From contig CAZJTZ010000001.1 in assembly GCA_964549105.1 (NCBI GenBank), forward strand, positions 62,001 through 126,000: 64,000 nt of DNA. Reading direction: 5' to 3'. Position 1 is the stretch's first letter; every line of letters starts with the position of its first letter. The notes under the pieces are model-generated. The model had not been told where the DNA came from and did not search any database. It saw nothing but the letters and a program-made list of their open reading frames with translations. Position numbers and translations under genes: made by a program. This DNA comes from Hydrogenedens sp964549105 (GTDB lineage Bacteria; Hydrogenedentota; Hydrogenedentia; Hydrogenedentales; Hydrogenedentaceae). Below, piece by piece: positions 18,684 through 26,798 of this stretch.

Positions 18684-19922
18684 ATGCAAGTATATCATTA
18701 TTCTGAAAATCAAAAATGGTTTGAGCGAGCAACTCGGGTAATTCCTTGTGGCATATATGGACATTTCAGCCCTGCCCCTTGTATTCCTGCTTATAATTAT
18801 CCTTTTTTTAGCACACGAACAGAAGGTTGCCGATTCTGGGATGTAGATGGAAACGAGTTTATTGACTATATGTGTGCTTATGGACCCATGATATTGGGTT
18901 ACCATAATCCCGTAATAGATGAAGCGTTTATTAATCAGTCGAGACAAGCAGATATTAACAGTGTGGCTTCAACAAAAATGGTTGAATTAGCAGAACTTAT
19001 GGTTGATTTAATCCCGGCAGCAGATTGGGCATTCTTTGCCAAAAATGGAGCCGATGTAACCAACTATGCAGTTATGGTAGCCCGAGCAGCAACAGGTAGA
19101 AAAAAAATCATTGCTATAAAGGGGGGCTATCATGGGACGGCGCCATGGATGCAAGGAGTTGGCCATCCCGGCGTTACCGAAGAAGATGTTGCCAATATAA
19201 TACGTATCCCATGGAACGACTTGAAGGCATTAGAACAAGCATTGGAAGAGAACTATGGTCAAGTAGCAGGATTTATTTCTTCCCCCTACCATCACCCTAC
19301 CTTTGTTGATAACGAATATCCTGCGGAAGGTTACTGGCAAGGTGTTGAAAAATTACTAAAAAAACACGGTGCTATTTTGATAAGCGATGATGTCCGAACA
19401 GGATTTAGAATACATTTAGGCGGTTCGAATGAGTTTTTTAAATTTAATCCTGACCTTATTTGTTTTTGTAAAGCCATTGCTAACGGCTATCCTATTTCTG
19501 CACTGGTAGGCAAAGAAGAATTACGGGTTGCTGCATCCAAAGTATTTCACACCGGTAGTTATTGGTATTCTGGTTCATACATGGCAGCAGCCATAGCCAA
19601 CTTAAATGAATTGAAGCGATTAAATGCACCTGAGTATTTATATAATCTGGGCACAAAGTTCAACGAAGGATTAATAAAGATAGCGAAGGATTATGGCTTT
19701 ACCTTAAAAATCACAGGACATCCTTCTATGGCATATTATCGAATTACTGACGACCCTACAATGCAACTACATCAGAAATGGTGTGCAGAGTGCACTAAAA
19801 GGGGGGCATTCTTTACTTCACATCATAATTGGTTCTTATCTATGGCACACACAGAAGCAGATATACAAAAGACCTGGGAAATTTGTGATGATGCATTCAA
19901 ATCTATAAAATCATCTGTATAG
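18684..19922 (+). CDS. Class III PLP aminotransferase, GSA-aminomutase-like
   Basis: PLP-dependent aminotransferase of the class III family (glutamate-1-semialdehyde aminomutase/omega-aminotransferase branch), 412 residues. The PLP lysine is Lys263 in FCKAIANGYPISALVG. The cofactor Asp lies in ISDDVRTGFR (Asp235), where the next residue is Asp instead of the usual Glu. FFAKNGADVTNYAVMVAR and GGYHGTAPW are the expected phosphate and cofactor loop regions. A strong ribosome site (AAAAAGGAG) precedes the ATG. It is second in an operon with SCP2-like and transketolase genes. It is unlikely to be hemL, because no tetrapyrrole genes are near and the substrate regions look different. The substrate is unknown, perhaps an amino sugar, amino aldehyde or a lipid-linked compound. 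Confidence 0.88.
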   Translation: MQVYHYSENQKWFERATRVIPCGIYGHFSPAPCIPAYNYPFFSTRTEGCRFWDVDGNEFIDYMCAYGPMILGYHNPVIDEAFINQSRQADINSVASTKMVELAELMVDLIPAADWAFFAKNGADVTNYAVMVARAATGRKKIIAIKGGYHGTAPWMQGVGHPGVTEEDVANIIRIPWNDLKALEQALEENYGQVAGFISSPYHHPTFVDNEYPAEGYWQGVEKLLKKHGAILISDDVRTGFRIHLGGSNEFFKFNPDLICFCKAIANGYPISALVGKEELRVAASKVFHTGSYWYSGSYMAAAIANLNELKRLNAPEYLYNLGTKFNEGLIKIAKDYGFTLKITGHPSMAYYRITDDPTMQLHQKWCAECTKRGAFFTSHHNWFLSMAHTEADIQKTWEICDDAFKSIKSSV

Positions 19923-19945
19923 AATTAAAAAAGGAGTTATAGACT

Positions 19946-20791
19946 ATGCCTTTAACAGAACAGGAACACAAAGAATTAAGAAAATTTGCAAAAAAAATCA
20001 GAAAAGATATTGTTGATGTTACCCAATGGTCAGGTGGAGCTCATATAGGCGGCTCATTGAGCATGGTTGATTTTATGGTGGTGCTGTATTGGAAGTATCT
20101 GCGTATTGACCCCAAAAATCCCCATTGGGAAGAGCGTGACCGATTGGTTTTAAGTAAAGGACATGGAGGTGTCGGGCATGCAGTTATTCTCGCCAACCGA
20201 GGCTATTTCGACTTTGAAGTGCTTAAAGACTTCAATCAATTTGGTTGTGCCTATGGTATGCACCTGGATTCGAGAAAAGCCATAGGGGTAGAGGCTTCTA
20301 CCGGCTCTATGGGACATGGTCTTTCACAAGCATTAGGGATGGCATTGGGCGCCCGTGTATTAAAAAAAGAATGGAAGGTCTATGCCGTAGTAGGAGATGG
20401 TGAGTGTAATGAAGGCTCTATCTGGGAAGCAGCCATGGCAGCCAAACATTACAAAACGGGTAATCTTATCGCCTTCTTAGACCGAAACCACATGATGATT
20501 GACGGACCTACCGAATCTGTCATGAGTTTAGAACCATTAGATAAAAAATGGGAAGCCTTCGGTTGGTATACACAACTAATTGATGGCCACGATATGCCCA
20601 AGATATGCGAAGCCATAGACAAAGCATTAGCATACAACGACGGTCCCTCTATGATTATCTGTGACACAGTCAAAGGTAAAGGCGTAGATTTTATGGAGGG
20701 TAACCCTGCATGGCATTATGGCGGGCTAAGTGCTGAATTAGCCGAAAAAGCAAAAGCCTCTATTGATAAGATGTATCCTGATATACCCTAA
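19946..20791 (+). CDS. Transketolase, N-terminal (TPP-binding) subunit
   Basis: 281 residues corresponding to the N-terminal half of transketolase. The TPP/Mg motif is GDGECNEGSIWEAA (150-163), closing at Asn181 in FLDRNHM. SKGHGGVGHAV (70-80) and GSMGHGLSQALGMALG (120-135) match the family. Split transketolases are common in anaerobes and in specialised sugar pathways. The partner half begins 26 bases downstream. Good ribosome site AAAAAGGAG. Acceptor and donor cannot be read from the sequence; the aminotransferase just upstream suggests an amino-containing or amine-derived aldehyde, which is inference. Confidence 0.93.
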   Translation: MPLTEQEHKELRKFAKKIRKDIVDVTQWSGGAHIGGSLSMVDFMVVLYWKYLRIDPKNPHWEERDRLVLSKGHGGVGHAVILANRGYFDFEVLKDFNQFGCAYGMHLDSRKAIGVEASTGSMGHGLSQALGMALGARVLKKEWKVYAVVGDGECNEGSIWEAAMAAKHYKTGNLIAFLDRNHMMIDGPTESVMSLEPLDKKWEAFGWYTQLIDGHDMPKICEAIDKALAYNDGPSMIICDTVKGKGVDFMEGNPAWHYGGLSAELAEKAKASIDKMYPDIP

Positions 20792-20817
20792 ACATAAACC
20801 TTGATAGGAGAAATAAT

Positions 20818-21834
20818 ATGAGCCCTGAGGGAGGTCTTACATGGACAGTTTATGACGCGGACAACATGACACAAGCAGAAATCTACGGATTTGTCCTTAG
20901 CGAATTAGGAAAGTCAAATCCAAAAATTGTAGGTTTATCTGCTGACCTGGCAAAGTCAACTAAAATCGGCAAGTTCGGAGAAAAATTTCCTGAACGATTC
21001 TTTAATTTTGGAATTGCCGAACAAAATATGTTTGGTGTAGCCGCAGGATTAGCCAAAGCAGGTCTTTTACCCTTTGTATCCACCTTTTCCGTATTTGCTT
21101 CTATGCGGGCAGTAGAATTTCTGAGAACAGATATTTGCTATCAGAACTTAAATGTAAAGGTTATTGCAACTCATGGTGGAACTTCCTTTGGGTCTGCTGG
21201 AACAACGCACCACTCTATTGAGGACCTTTCAATCATTCGTGCTATTCCCAATATTCAACTCATTGTCCCTGCGGATTCAGTAGAAACTGCATTAGCGGTT
21301 CAGGCATGTCTCGAAGTTCAAGGACCTGTATACATTCGAATTGGTCGTGGTTTCGAGCCACGGACATATCAGACAGACCAATACGGTTTTAAGATTGGCA
21401 AAGCGGTTGAAATGAAACCCGGGACAGATTTAACCATCATTGCTTGCGGTGCAGTAGTCTACCACGCAGTAGAGGCAGCAAACATATTAGAGCGTGAAGA
21501 TGGCATTTCTGCCCGCGTATTAAATATGCACACGATTAAACCGATAGATACCGAAGCCATCATGAAAGCCGTAACCGAAACAAGGAGAATCATTACCTTT
21601 GAAGACCACAATTATATCGGCGGTTTAGGAAGTGCCGTAGGCGAAATCATTGCCGAAAGCGGTAAAAGTTGTGCCTTTACAAGAGTCGGACTTCCAGACC
21701 AATTTACACCTCATGGCTACCCTGAAGACCTAATGCACTACTACAAAATTGACACCGATGGTATTATTGAAAAAGTTCGTGAACTGCTTGGTAAAGAGTT
21801 TGAAAAAGAAGAGAATTGGGAGGATGAATACTAA
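20818..21834 (+). CDS. Transketolase, C-terminal subunit
   Basis: 338 residues, covering the pyrimidine-binding and C-terminal domains of transketolase. The catalytic Glu that activates TPP is Glu68 in NFGIAEQNMFGVAAGLA. GTTHHSIEDLSIIRAIPN is the typical His-containing loop, and a C-terminal domain follows from about residue 195. The ribosome site is ATAGGAG. Its stop overlaps the start of the next gene by one base (TAATG), indicating translational coupling. The first 15 residues (MSPEGGLTWTVYDAD) are an extra lead compared with many split transketolases. It forms one enzyme with the 19946 subunit. Confidence 0.93.
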   Translation: MSPEGGLTWTVYDADNMTQAEIYGFVLSELGKSNPKIVGLSADLAKSTKIGKFGEKFPERFFNFGIAEQNMFGVAAGLAKAGLLPFVSTFSVFASMRAVEFLRTDICYQNLNVKVIATHGGTSFGSAGTTHHSIEDLSIIRAIPNIQLIVPADSVETALAVQACLEVQGPVYIRIGRGFEPRTYQTDQYGFKIGKAVEMKPGTDLTIIACGAVVYHAVEAANILEREDGISARVLNMHTIKPIDTEAIMKAVTETRRIITFEDHNYIGGLGSAVGEIIAESGKSCAFTRVGLPDQFTPHGYPEDLMHYYKIDTDGIIEKVRELLGKEFEKEENWEDEY

Positions 21835-22613
21835 TGACAGAAAACGAAAAAGAGGTTTTAGTTTCAAAAATTATTTTGCATGCAGTCTTACCTGTCATAA
21901 AAGCCCTGTTAGAAGACCATCCTACCTTCCGAAAACGGTTTGAAAACATCAAAGGAACAGTTCAATTCATTGCAAAGAATGGTGAGGAAAATATAGGTGC
22001 TTATGTTAAATTTGACAACTTAAATTTTGAGACGGCACCAGAAATATTAGAGAACCCGGATATTACCTTTCAGTTCAGTTCACTAAAAAAGATGAACGAT
22101 TTCTTTACAGGCAAATTGGTTTTACCTAAAATCAGGGGATGGAAAAATTTCTCGCTATTATGGAGAATATTTAGCGTTCTGCTTACACTAAAATTGCTCA
22201 TGCCTGATGTTCAGCCTAAAAATCCTCTTGAAAAGAAACTCAAAGTCAAGTTAACCTTATACATGGTATCCACCGCATTAAGCCAGTTAAATAAAGCAGG
22301 CGACCCTGACATGGTGAAGTGGACATCCCAACAGCCAGAGCGAATTTATCAGTGGTCAGTAGACAATGAAGATATAGCCTGCTGGTTGAAAGTAAAAGCA
22401 GGACAGACAAAATCCGGTAGAGGTATGTATACATTACGGAAGCCATTTATCCACATGCGGTTTCCCAACATAGATTCAGCCCTCCCTGTATTAACCAATT
22501 CAGTAGAAACAGTTCAGGCAATGGCTCAGGGCTTAGTAATTATAGAAGGCTCTCCCGAATATGCTGGAAAATTAGGCGATTTCATGCTAAAAATCGCCGA
22601 CTTATTGACATAA
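21834..22613 (+). CDS. SCP2-like lipid-binding domain protein (second copy)
   Basis: 259 residues, start overlapping the transketolase stop by one base. Two SCP2-like halves: about 35-110 (PDITFQFSSLKKMNDFFTG) and about 150-259, where PALPVLTNS-type helices lead into MAQGLVIIEGSPEY. A hydrophobic amphipathic stretch (FSLLWRIFSVLLTLKLLM, about 103-120) could be membrane-active. It has the same overall plan as the 17864 protein, though the two differ strongly in sequence. No enzyme motif is seen. The tight coupling to the transketolase argues for a direct role in the same pathway, for example holding a hydrophobic substrate; that is a hypothesis. Confidence 0.6.
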   Translation: MTENEKEVLVSKIILHAVLPVIKALLEDHPTFRKRFENIKGTVQFIAKNGEENIGAYVKFDNLNFETAPEILENPDITFQFSSLKKMNDFFTGKLVLPKIRGWKNFSLLWRIFSVLLTLKLLMPDVQPKNPLEKKLKVKLTLYMVSTALSQLNKAGDPDMVKWTSQQPERIYQWSVDNEDIACWLKVKAGQTKSGRGMYTLRKPFIHMRFPNIDSALPVLTNSVETVQAMAQGLVIIEGSPEYAGKLGDFMLKIADLLT

Positions 22614-22779
22614 CAACCAATCATGATTATGTATTTATAACTATAATGGTAGTGGTGGTACTTTACTCTTATTTTCAGTCTTTCTAGTCCCTTTTGTAAA
22701 TTTGTAAAGCAACTTTAAAAAACAATACTATAATATACTTTTATTAAGTTTTTATAATCTTTTTGAAACTAATTGGAAA

Positions 22780-24234
22780 ATGACGGAACAGAAAGTTACA
22801 CTAAAATTAGCCTTAATCCCATGTATTCTGCTTGTTGTTTTGCTCATAATCAATGTCTGGATATTTGGAGATGAGGCAACTTCGGGCCCATGTCAGGTTG
22901 CTCTGCTCATCTCTTCTATTGTGGGTGGGATAATCGGGCATAAATGGTTGGGGCTTTCATATAGAGAAATAGAACAAAAGGCTATTTACTCTATTGTGCT
23001 CGCTATGGAGGCTATCATTATTTTACTTATTGTTGGGGCAACGATAGCCCTATGGATTCAAGGAGGAATTGTTCCGAGTATTATCTATTATGGAATCCAG
23101 ATATTAACGGCAAAGTCTTTCCCTATTGTGGCTTGCATTATTTGTTCGATTGTATCATTAGCCATTGGAAGTAGTTGGTCTACTATGGGGACTATTGGTG
23201 TAGCCCTTATGGGTATAGGTAAAGCCTTAGGTTATTCGGAACCTCTTATCGCAGGTGCTATTATTTCAGGTGCCTATCTTGGAGATAAGATGTCTCCATT
23301 GTCCGACACTACTAATCTTGCACCCGCAGTAAGTGGGACCAATCTGTTCATACATATCCGAAATATGCTTAATACGACAATCCCTGCATATTCTTTAACT
23401 TTAATAATATTTTTGTTTATTGGCTTATTCCTATCCAAAACAGGACAGGATATTCATCAGACAGACGAAATTATTCGTGGATTAAGACAAAACTTTTTTA
23501 TCCATTGGTCTTTTTTTATAGTTCCTCTTATTGTCATTTATTTGGCGATAAGGAGGACACCAGCGATTCCAGCCTTAACCGTAGGTTGTATTTTAGGTGG
23601 ACTTCTTGCGTTTGTTTTTCAAAACGGTTTTCCTGATAAACTATCTCAGGTTCCTTCGTTTATTTCGCAAAATTATCAGAGAATAATTCATGTAGCGTAT
23701 CATGGATATACATTACAAAGTGGTATCCCTGTTTTAGACGATTTATTATCCACCGGAGGGATGGAAAAGATGTTTGCTACCATATCCCTTATCATCATGG
23801 CAATGCTTTTTGGTGGTGTTATGGAAACTACAAGAATGCTTCAAAAAATTGCAGAAACAGTTTTAACTCGTGTGCATTCATCAGGCGGATTGATGGCTTC
23901 CACCGTAGTGAGTTGTATATTTTTCAATATCTTTGCTGCGGAACAGTATCTGGCAATTGTCATTCCGGGTAGGATGTATCGAGAATCTTATGCTGCTCGT
24001 AACCTAGATATGCGAAATTTATCACGAACACTGGAAGATGGTGCTACCATTACTTCTGTTTTAGTCCCATGGAATACCTGTGGTGCTTTTGCAAGTTCAG
24101 TATTGGGAGTTTCTACTTTACATTATTTCCCTTACTGTTTCTTCAACTGGATAAATCCCATTGTGTCTATTCTTATGTCATTGATGAATTATAATATTGT
24201 TTTAGCAGAAAAGCAGAAGGAAAAACAACAATAA
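22780..24234 (+). CDS. nhaC: NhaC-type Na+/H+ antiporter
   Basis: 484-residue secondary transporter with about 12 hydrophobic segments. The NhaC hallmark GAYLGDKMSPLSDTTNLAPA is at about residues 166-185, and AIGSSWSTMGTIGVALMGIG just before it is also typical. It exchanges Na+ for H+ at the inner membrane. The ribosome site is weak (GGAAA close to the ATG). The polyprenyl synthase gene starts about 8-35 bases after its stop, so the two may be co-transcribed. Together with the pyrophosphatase it suggests a sodium-linked energy metabolism, which is inference. Confidence 0.93.
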   Translation: MTEQKVTLKLALIPCILLVVLLIINVWIFGDEATSGPCQVALLISSIVGGIIGHKWLGLSYREIEQKAIYSIVLAMEAIIILLIVGATIALWIQGGIVPSIIYYGIQILTAKSFPIVACIICSIVSLAIGSSWSTMGTIGVALMGIGKALGYSEPLIAGAIISGAYLGDKMSPLSDTTNLAPAVSGTNLFIHIRNMLNTTIPAYSLTLIIFLFIGLFLSKTGQDIHQTDEIIRGLRQNFFIHWSFFIVPLIVIYLAIRRTPAIPALTVGCILGGLLAFVFQNGFPDKLSQVPSFISQNYQRIIHVAYHGYTLQSGIPVLDDLLSTGGMEKMFATISLIIMAMLFGGVMETTRMLQKIAETVLTRVHSSGGLMASTVVSCIFFNIFAAEQYLAIVIPGRMYRESYAARNLDMRNLSRTLEDGATITSVLVPWNTCGAFASSVLGVSTLHYFPYCFFNWINPIVSILMSLMNYNIVLAEKQKEKQQ

Positions 24235-24268
24235 ATTAACAATGAATTTTTCTTCATTAGGAATAAGA

Positions 24269-25240
24269 ATGGAAATAACCTTAACGGAAATTTATAAACC
24301 TATTCAGGAACAAATAGAAAGGGTAGCAGAGGGAGTACGACAAGTATGGGAAGATACCTTAAAATTAGTTGATATAGACACGTCCATGGCACCAAAAGCA
24401 AAGGGCAAATTATTAAGACCTGCAATTTGCCTTTTAAGCGCAGGGATTATCGGGAAAAAAGACTTAAATGTTTATATCCCTTTAAGCACTTCCTTTGAAT
24501 TACTCCATCTGGCTTCATTAACTCATGACGATGTTATTGACCGGGCAATTATTAGAAGAGGGGGACAATCTTTAAATTCGCTATGGAACAATCATGCTGC
24601 TGTTTTAGGGGGTGATTACCTTGTGGCACGAGCCACAGAACTTTTAGGAAGATATGAGAGTCACGAGTTAATCCTTAATTCGGTTCAATGTGTCCGAGAA
24701 ATGGCAGAAGGGGAATTAAAGTTCTTCACAAAGTCCATTAATAATTTTACAATAGACAATTGTAGAGAATTAGCCAGGAAAAAAACAGCTATGCTCTTTG
24801 CCTGTTCTGCCTCTACCCCTGCTTTGTTAGAAAATTTACCTGAAAGAGACAACCTATTTCGTTTTGGCGAATCTATTGGTATTGTATTCCAATTTATTGA
24901 CGATTTATTAGATCTAACTCAGGACTCAAATATATTAGGAAAACCTCGTTATAGCGATATAATTGAACAAAAAGTTACTTTGCCCATTTTATTACTATGG
25001 GAACAAATGGAAACAGACGAAAAAGATTTCTTTAATTCAATTTTTGGAAAACCTTTAACAGAAAAGGAACAAAAGTGGATTGAAGAAAAATTAGAAAGAT
25101 ATAAAATAAAAAAGAGTACAATACAATATGCCGAAGAATTAAAACTTCTTGCAATAAAAGAACTGGATAAATTCCCCAATAGTGATTTTAAAAAATCTTT
25201 AACGAATCTTTGTCATTTTATTGTTCAACGACAAAATTAG
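24269..25240 (+). CDS. Polyprenyl diphosphate synthase
   Basis: Trans-isoprenyl diphosphate synthase that extends allylic diphosphates with IPP. The first Asp-rich motif is LTHDDVIDRA, the second FQFIDDLLDLTQD, and the GKLLRPA motif lies upstream. I chose ATG 24269 because AGGA lies six bases ahead and MEITLTEIYKPI is a typical family start; an earlier ATG at 24242 in the same frame adds nine residues. The length of about 323 suits octaprenyl/heptaprenyl-type enzymes (quinone side chains), but chain length cannot be fixed. It follows nhaC closely. Confidence 0.92.
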   Translation: MEITLTEIYKPIQEQIERVAEGVRQVWEDTLKLVDIDTSMAPKAKGKLLRPAICLLSAGIIGKKDLNVYIPLSTSFELLHLASLTHDDVIDRAIIRRGGQSLNSLWNNHAAVLGGDYLVARATELLGRYESHELILNSVQCVREMAEGELKFFTKSINNFTIDNCRELARKKTAMLFACSASTPALLENLPERDNLFRFGESIGIVFQFIDDLLDLTQDSNILGKPRYSDIIEQKVTLPILLLWEQMETDEKDFFNSIFGKPLTEKEQKWIEEKLERYKIKKSTIQYAEELKLLAIKELDKFPNSDFKKSLTNLCHFIVQRQN

Positions 25241-25274
25241 AAATTAATTAAATAAACTAATTGGTTTTTTCGTT

Positions 25275-25868
25275 ATGATAAATAGTGAAAATATATCTTC
25301 ACAGTCTGATAAAGTTTCAGACAAAGAATTAGTGGAAAAAATAAAAAAAGGCGATGAACAAGCCTTTGAAATTATAGTAACTCGGTATTACAAAATGGTT
25401 TTATATATATGCTATAAGAAGTTATCCAACAATGACATAGCCAGAGAGGCTACTCAGGAAGTATTTGTTAAGGTGTGGAAAAAGATAAGAACTTGTTCAG
25501 ACGGAACTTATTTCGCATCCTGGGTATCAAAAATTGCAAAGAACCATTGTATAGATATACTTCGGAAGGAGATGAATAAAAATCAACGAGAATTGTCGGT
25601 AGAAGACCTCGAAAATATCAGAAACATTGTATCCGATGACCCTGACGATGACACAATTAGTAAATACATTGATATTGAATATCTTAATACTATTATAGAA
25701 CAACTTCCTGAACCCCAACGAATTGTAATTAAAAAAAGGATAGAAGGCTATTCTACACAAGAAATTGCTGACCAATTAAATTGTCCCCTTGGAACCGTTT
25801 TAAGTAGATTCTCATTAGCCAAAAAGAAAATTTATCAATATAAAAAGCAATTAAATATCTCATTATAA
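25275..25868 (+). CDS. ECF-type RNA polymerase sigma factor
   Basis: 197-residue sigma-70 family factor of the extracytoplasmic type. Region 2 is seen in DEQAFEIIVTRYYKMVLYIC through AREATQEVFVKVWKKI. Region 4 is seen in LPEPQRIVIKKRIEGYSTQE followed by IADQLNCPLGTVLSRF. The start has no clear ribosome site, so a slightly different start is possible. It is followed 62 bases later by a zinc-binding anti-sigma protein, the usual arrangement. Target promoters are not recognisable here. Confidence 0.93.
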   Translation: MINSENISSQSDKVSDKELVEKIKKGDEQAFEIIVTRYYKMVLYICYKKLSNNDIAREATQEVFVKVWKKIRTCSDGTYFASWVSKIAKNHCIDILRKEMNKNQRELSVEDLENIRNIVSDDPDDDTISKYIDIEYLNTIIEQLPEPQRIVIKKRIEGYSTQEIADQLNCPLGTVLSRFSLAKKKIYQYKKQLNISL

Positions 25869-25930
25869 AATTTTTAGACTTAATACTATAATGGAGGAAC
25901 TCCGAAATTTGAGAATTAGAGGAATAACCT

Positions 25931-26437
25931 ATGAAAAGATTGAGAGATTTTGATATTCTAGAAAATTGCAAAAAAGAAGGAGAATGTCCTCAATTAGATA
26001 CAATTGTAGAACAAATTGAAATGACACAAGGGGATGTTTCAGAAGAAGTCTTAAAGCATATTCATACCTGTCCTCAATGTAATGACTACTTCTCTTTTTG
26101 GAAAAAGACAGAGGGCTTATTTCAATGGTATGCCACAGAAAAAGGGAAAGAAGGAATATCCGAATGGGAACAACAAATCTCCATACAAAAGATTAAGCAG
26201 GAAATAAAGAAAAACAAAAAACAGAAAAAAATAATTCTGTGGAGTTTATTAAGCGTCACAGCGGCGGCATTGCTTCTTATGCTGGCGATGTTTTATTTTG
26301 TGCCCTCTACACAGGCTCCCTCTGTCCAGGCAATTGAACAACCTTCTCAAAATGAGATGCCTACCTCCACCTACTCAGGGAGTTCTATCCCTTACGACAC
26401 CGCACCTGAGAAAAAAATACCAGACAAAGATATGTAA
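25931..26437 (+). CDS. Membrane anti-sigma factor with zinc-binding ZAS motif
   Basis: 168 residues. The cytoplasmic N-terminal part carries a HxxxCxxC motif (HIHTCPQC, residues 43-50), the zinc-binding anti-sigma signature. One transmembrane segment follows at about 97-117 (LLSVTAAALLLMLAMFYFV). The outer tail of about 50 residues is Pro/Ser/Thr-rich and has no recognisable sensor domain. The ribosome site AGGAAT precedes the ATG. It probably holds the sigma factor encoded just upstream; how it is released is not evident. Confidence 0.85.
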   Translation: MKRLRDFDILENCKKEGECPQLDTIVEQIEMTQGDVSEEVLKHIHTCPQCNDYFSFWKKTEGLFQWYATEKGKEGISEWEQQISIQKIKQEIKKNKKQKKIILWSLLSVTAAALLLMLAMFYFVPSTQAPSVQAIEQPSQNEMPTSTYSGSSIPYDTAPEKKIPDKDM

Positions 26438-26470
26438 AAGGCATTCTTACACTTTCAAAACCCATAAGAA

Positions 26471-26647
26471 TTAATCATGGGGTCTTCTATTAAAATACAC
26501 CAATACAGCACCAATAATTCCAATCACTATAAAAATCCAAATGGGCTGTTGTGCTATGATAGTCATTGATTCTGGCAACAAACCCATAAAAACAATCAAA
26601 GCAACTCCAAAACCAATTATCATTAAAATAATTCCGACAATAGTCAT
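26471..26647 (-). CDS. Small two-helix membrane protein
   Basis: 58 residues with two hydrophobic helices (IVGIILMIIGFGVALIVF and WIFIVIGIIGAVLVYF) separated by a short loop, ending NRRPHD. A longer start at 26668 exists, but GGAG seven bases upstream supports the ATG at 26647. I do not recognise a family. It is convergent to the anti-sigma gene. Coding status is supported by the ribosome site and the regular membrane pattern, no more. Confidence 0.6.
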   Translation of the reverse strand: MTIVGIILMIIGFGVALIVFMGLLPESMTIIAQQPIWIFIVIGIIGAVLVYFNRRPHD

Positions 26648-26798
26648 ATTACCACTCCCTATAAACAAAGTATTTAGAATTCAATGGATATTATAAAATA
26701 CAATATTTTAAATAACAAAAAAATTTTTAGTAAATAGAAATGTAAGATTATTATATTTAAAGGATTAACTATCTATACAAAGGGCAAAAACACAATTT

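Noticed and set aside
18684..19922. hemL, glutamate-1-semialdehyde aminomutase
   Set aside because: No other tetrapyrrole genes nearby, a different motif around the cofactor Asp (DDV), and tight linkage with transketolase and SCP2-like genes.
19946..21834. Split transketolase as the missing E1 of the E2-E3 operon
   Set aside because: Motifs (SKGHG, GDGECNEG, THHSIEDL) are those of transketolase, not of pyruvate or branched-chain E1, and the genes are 25 kb away.
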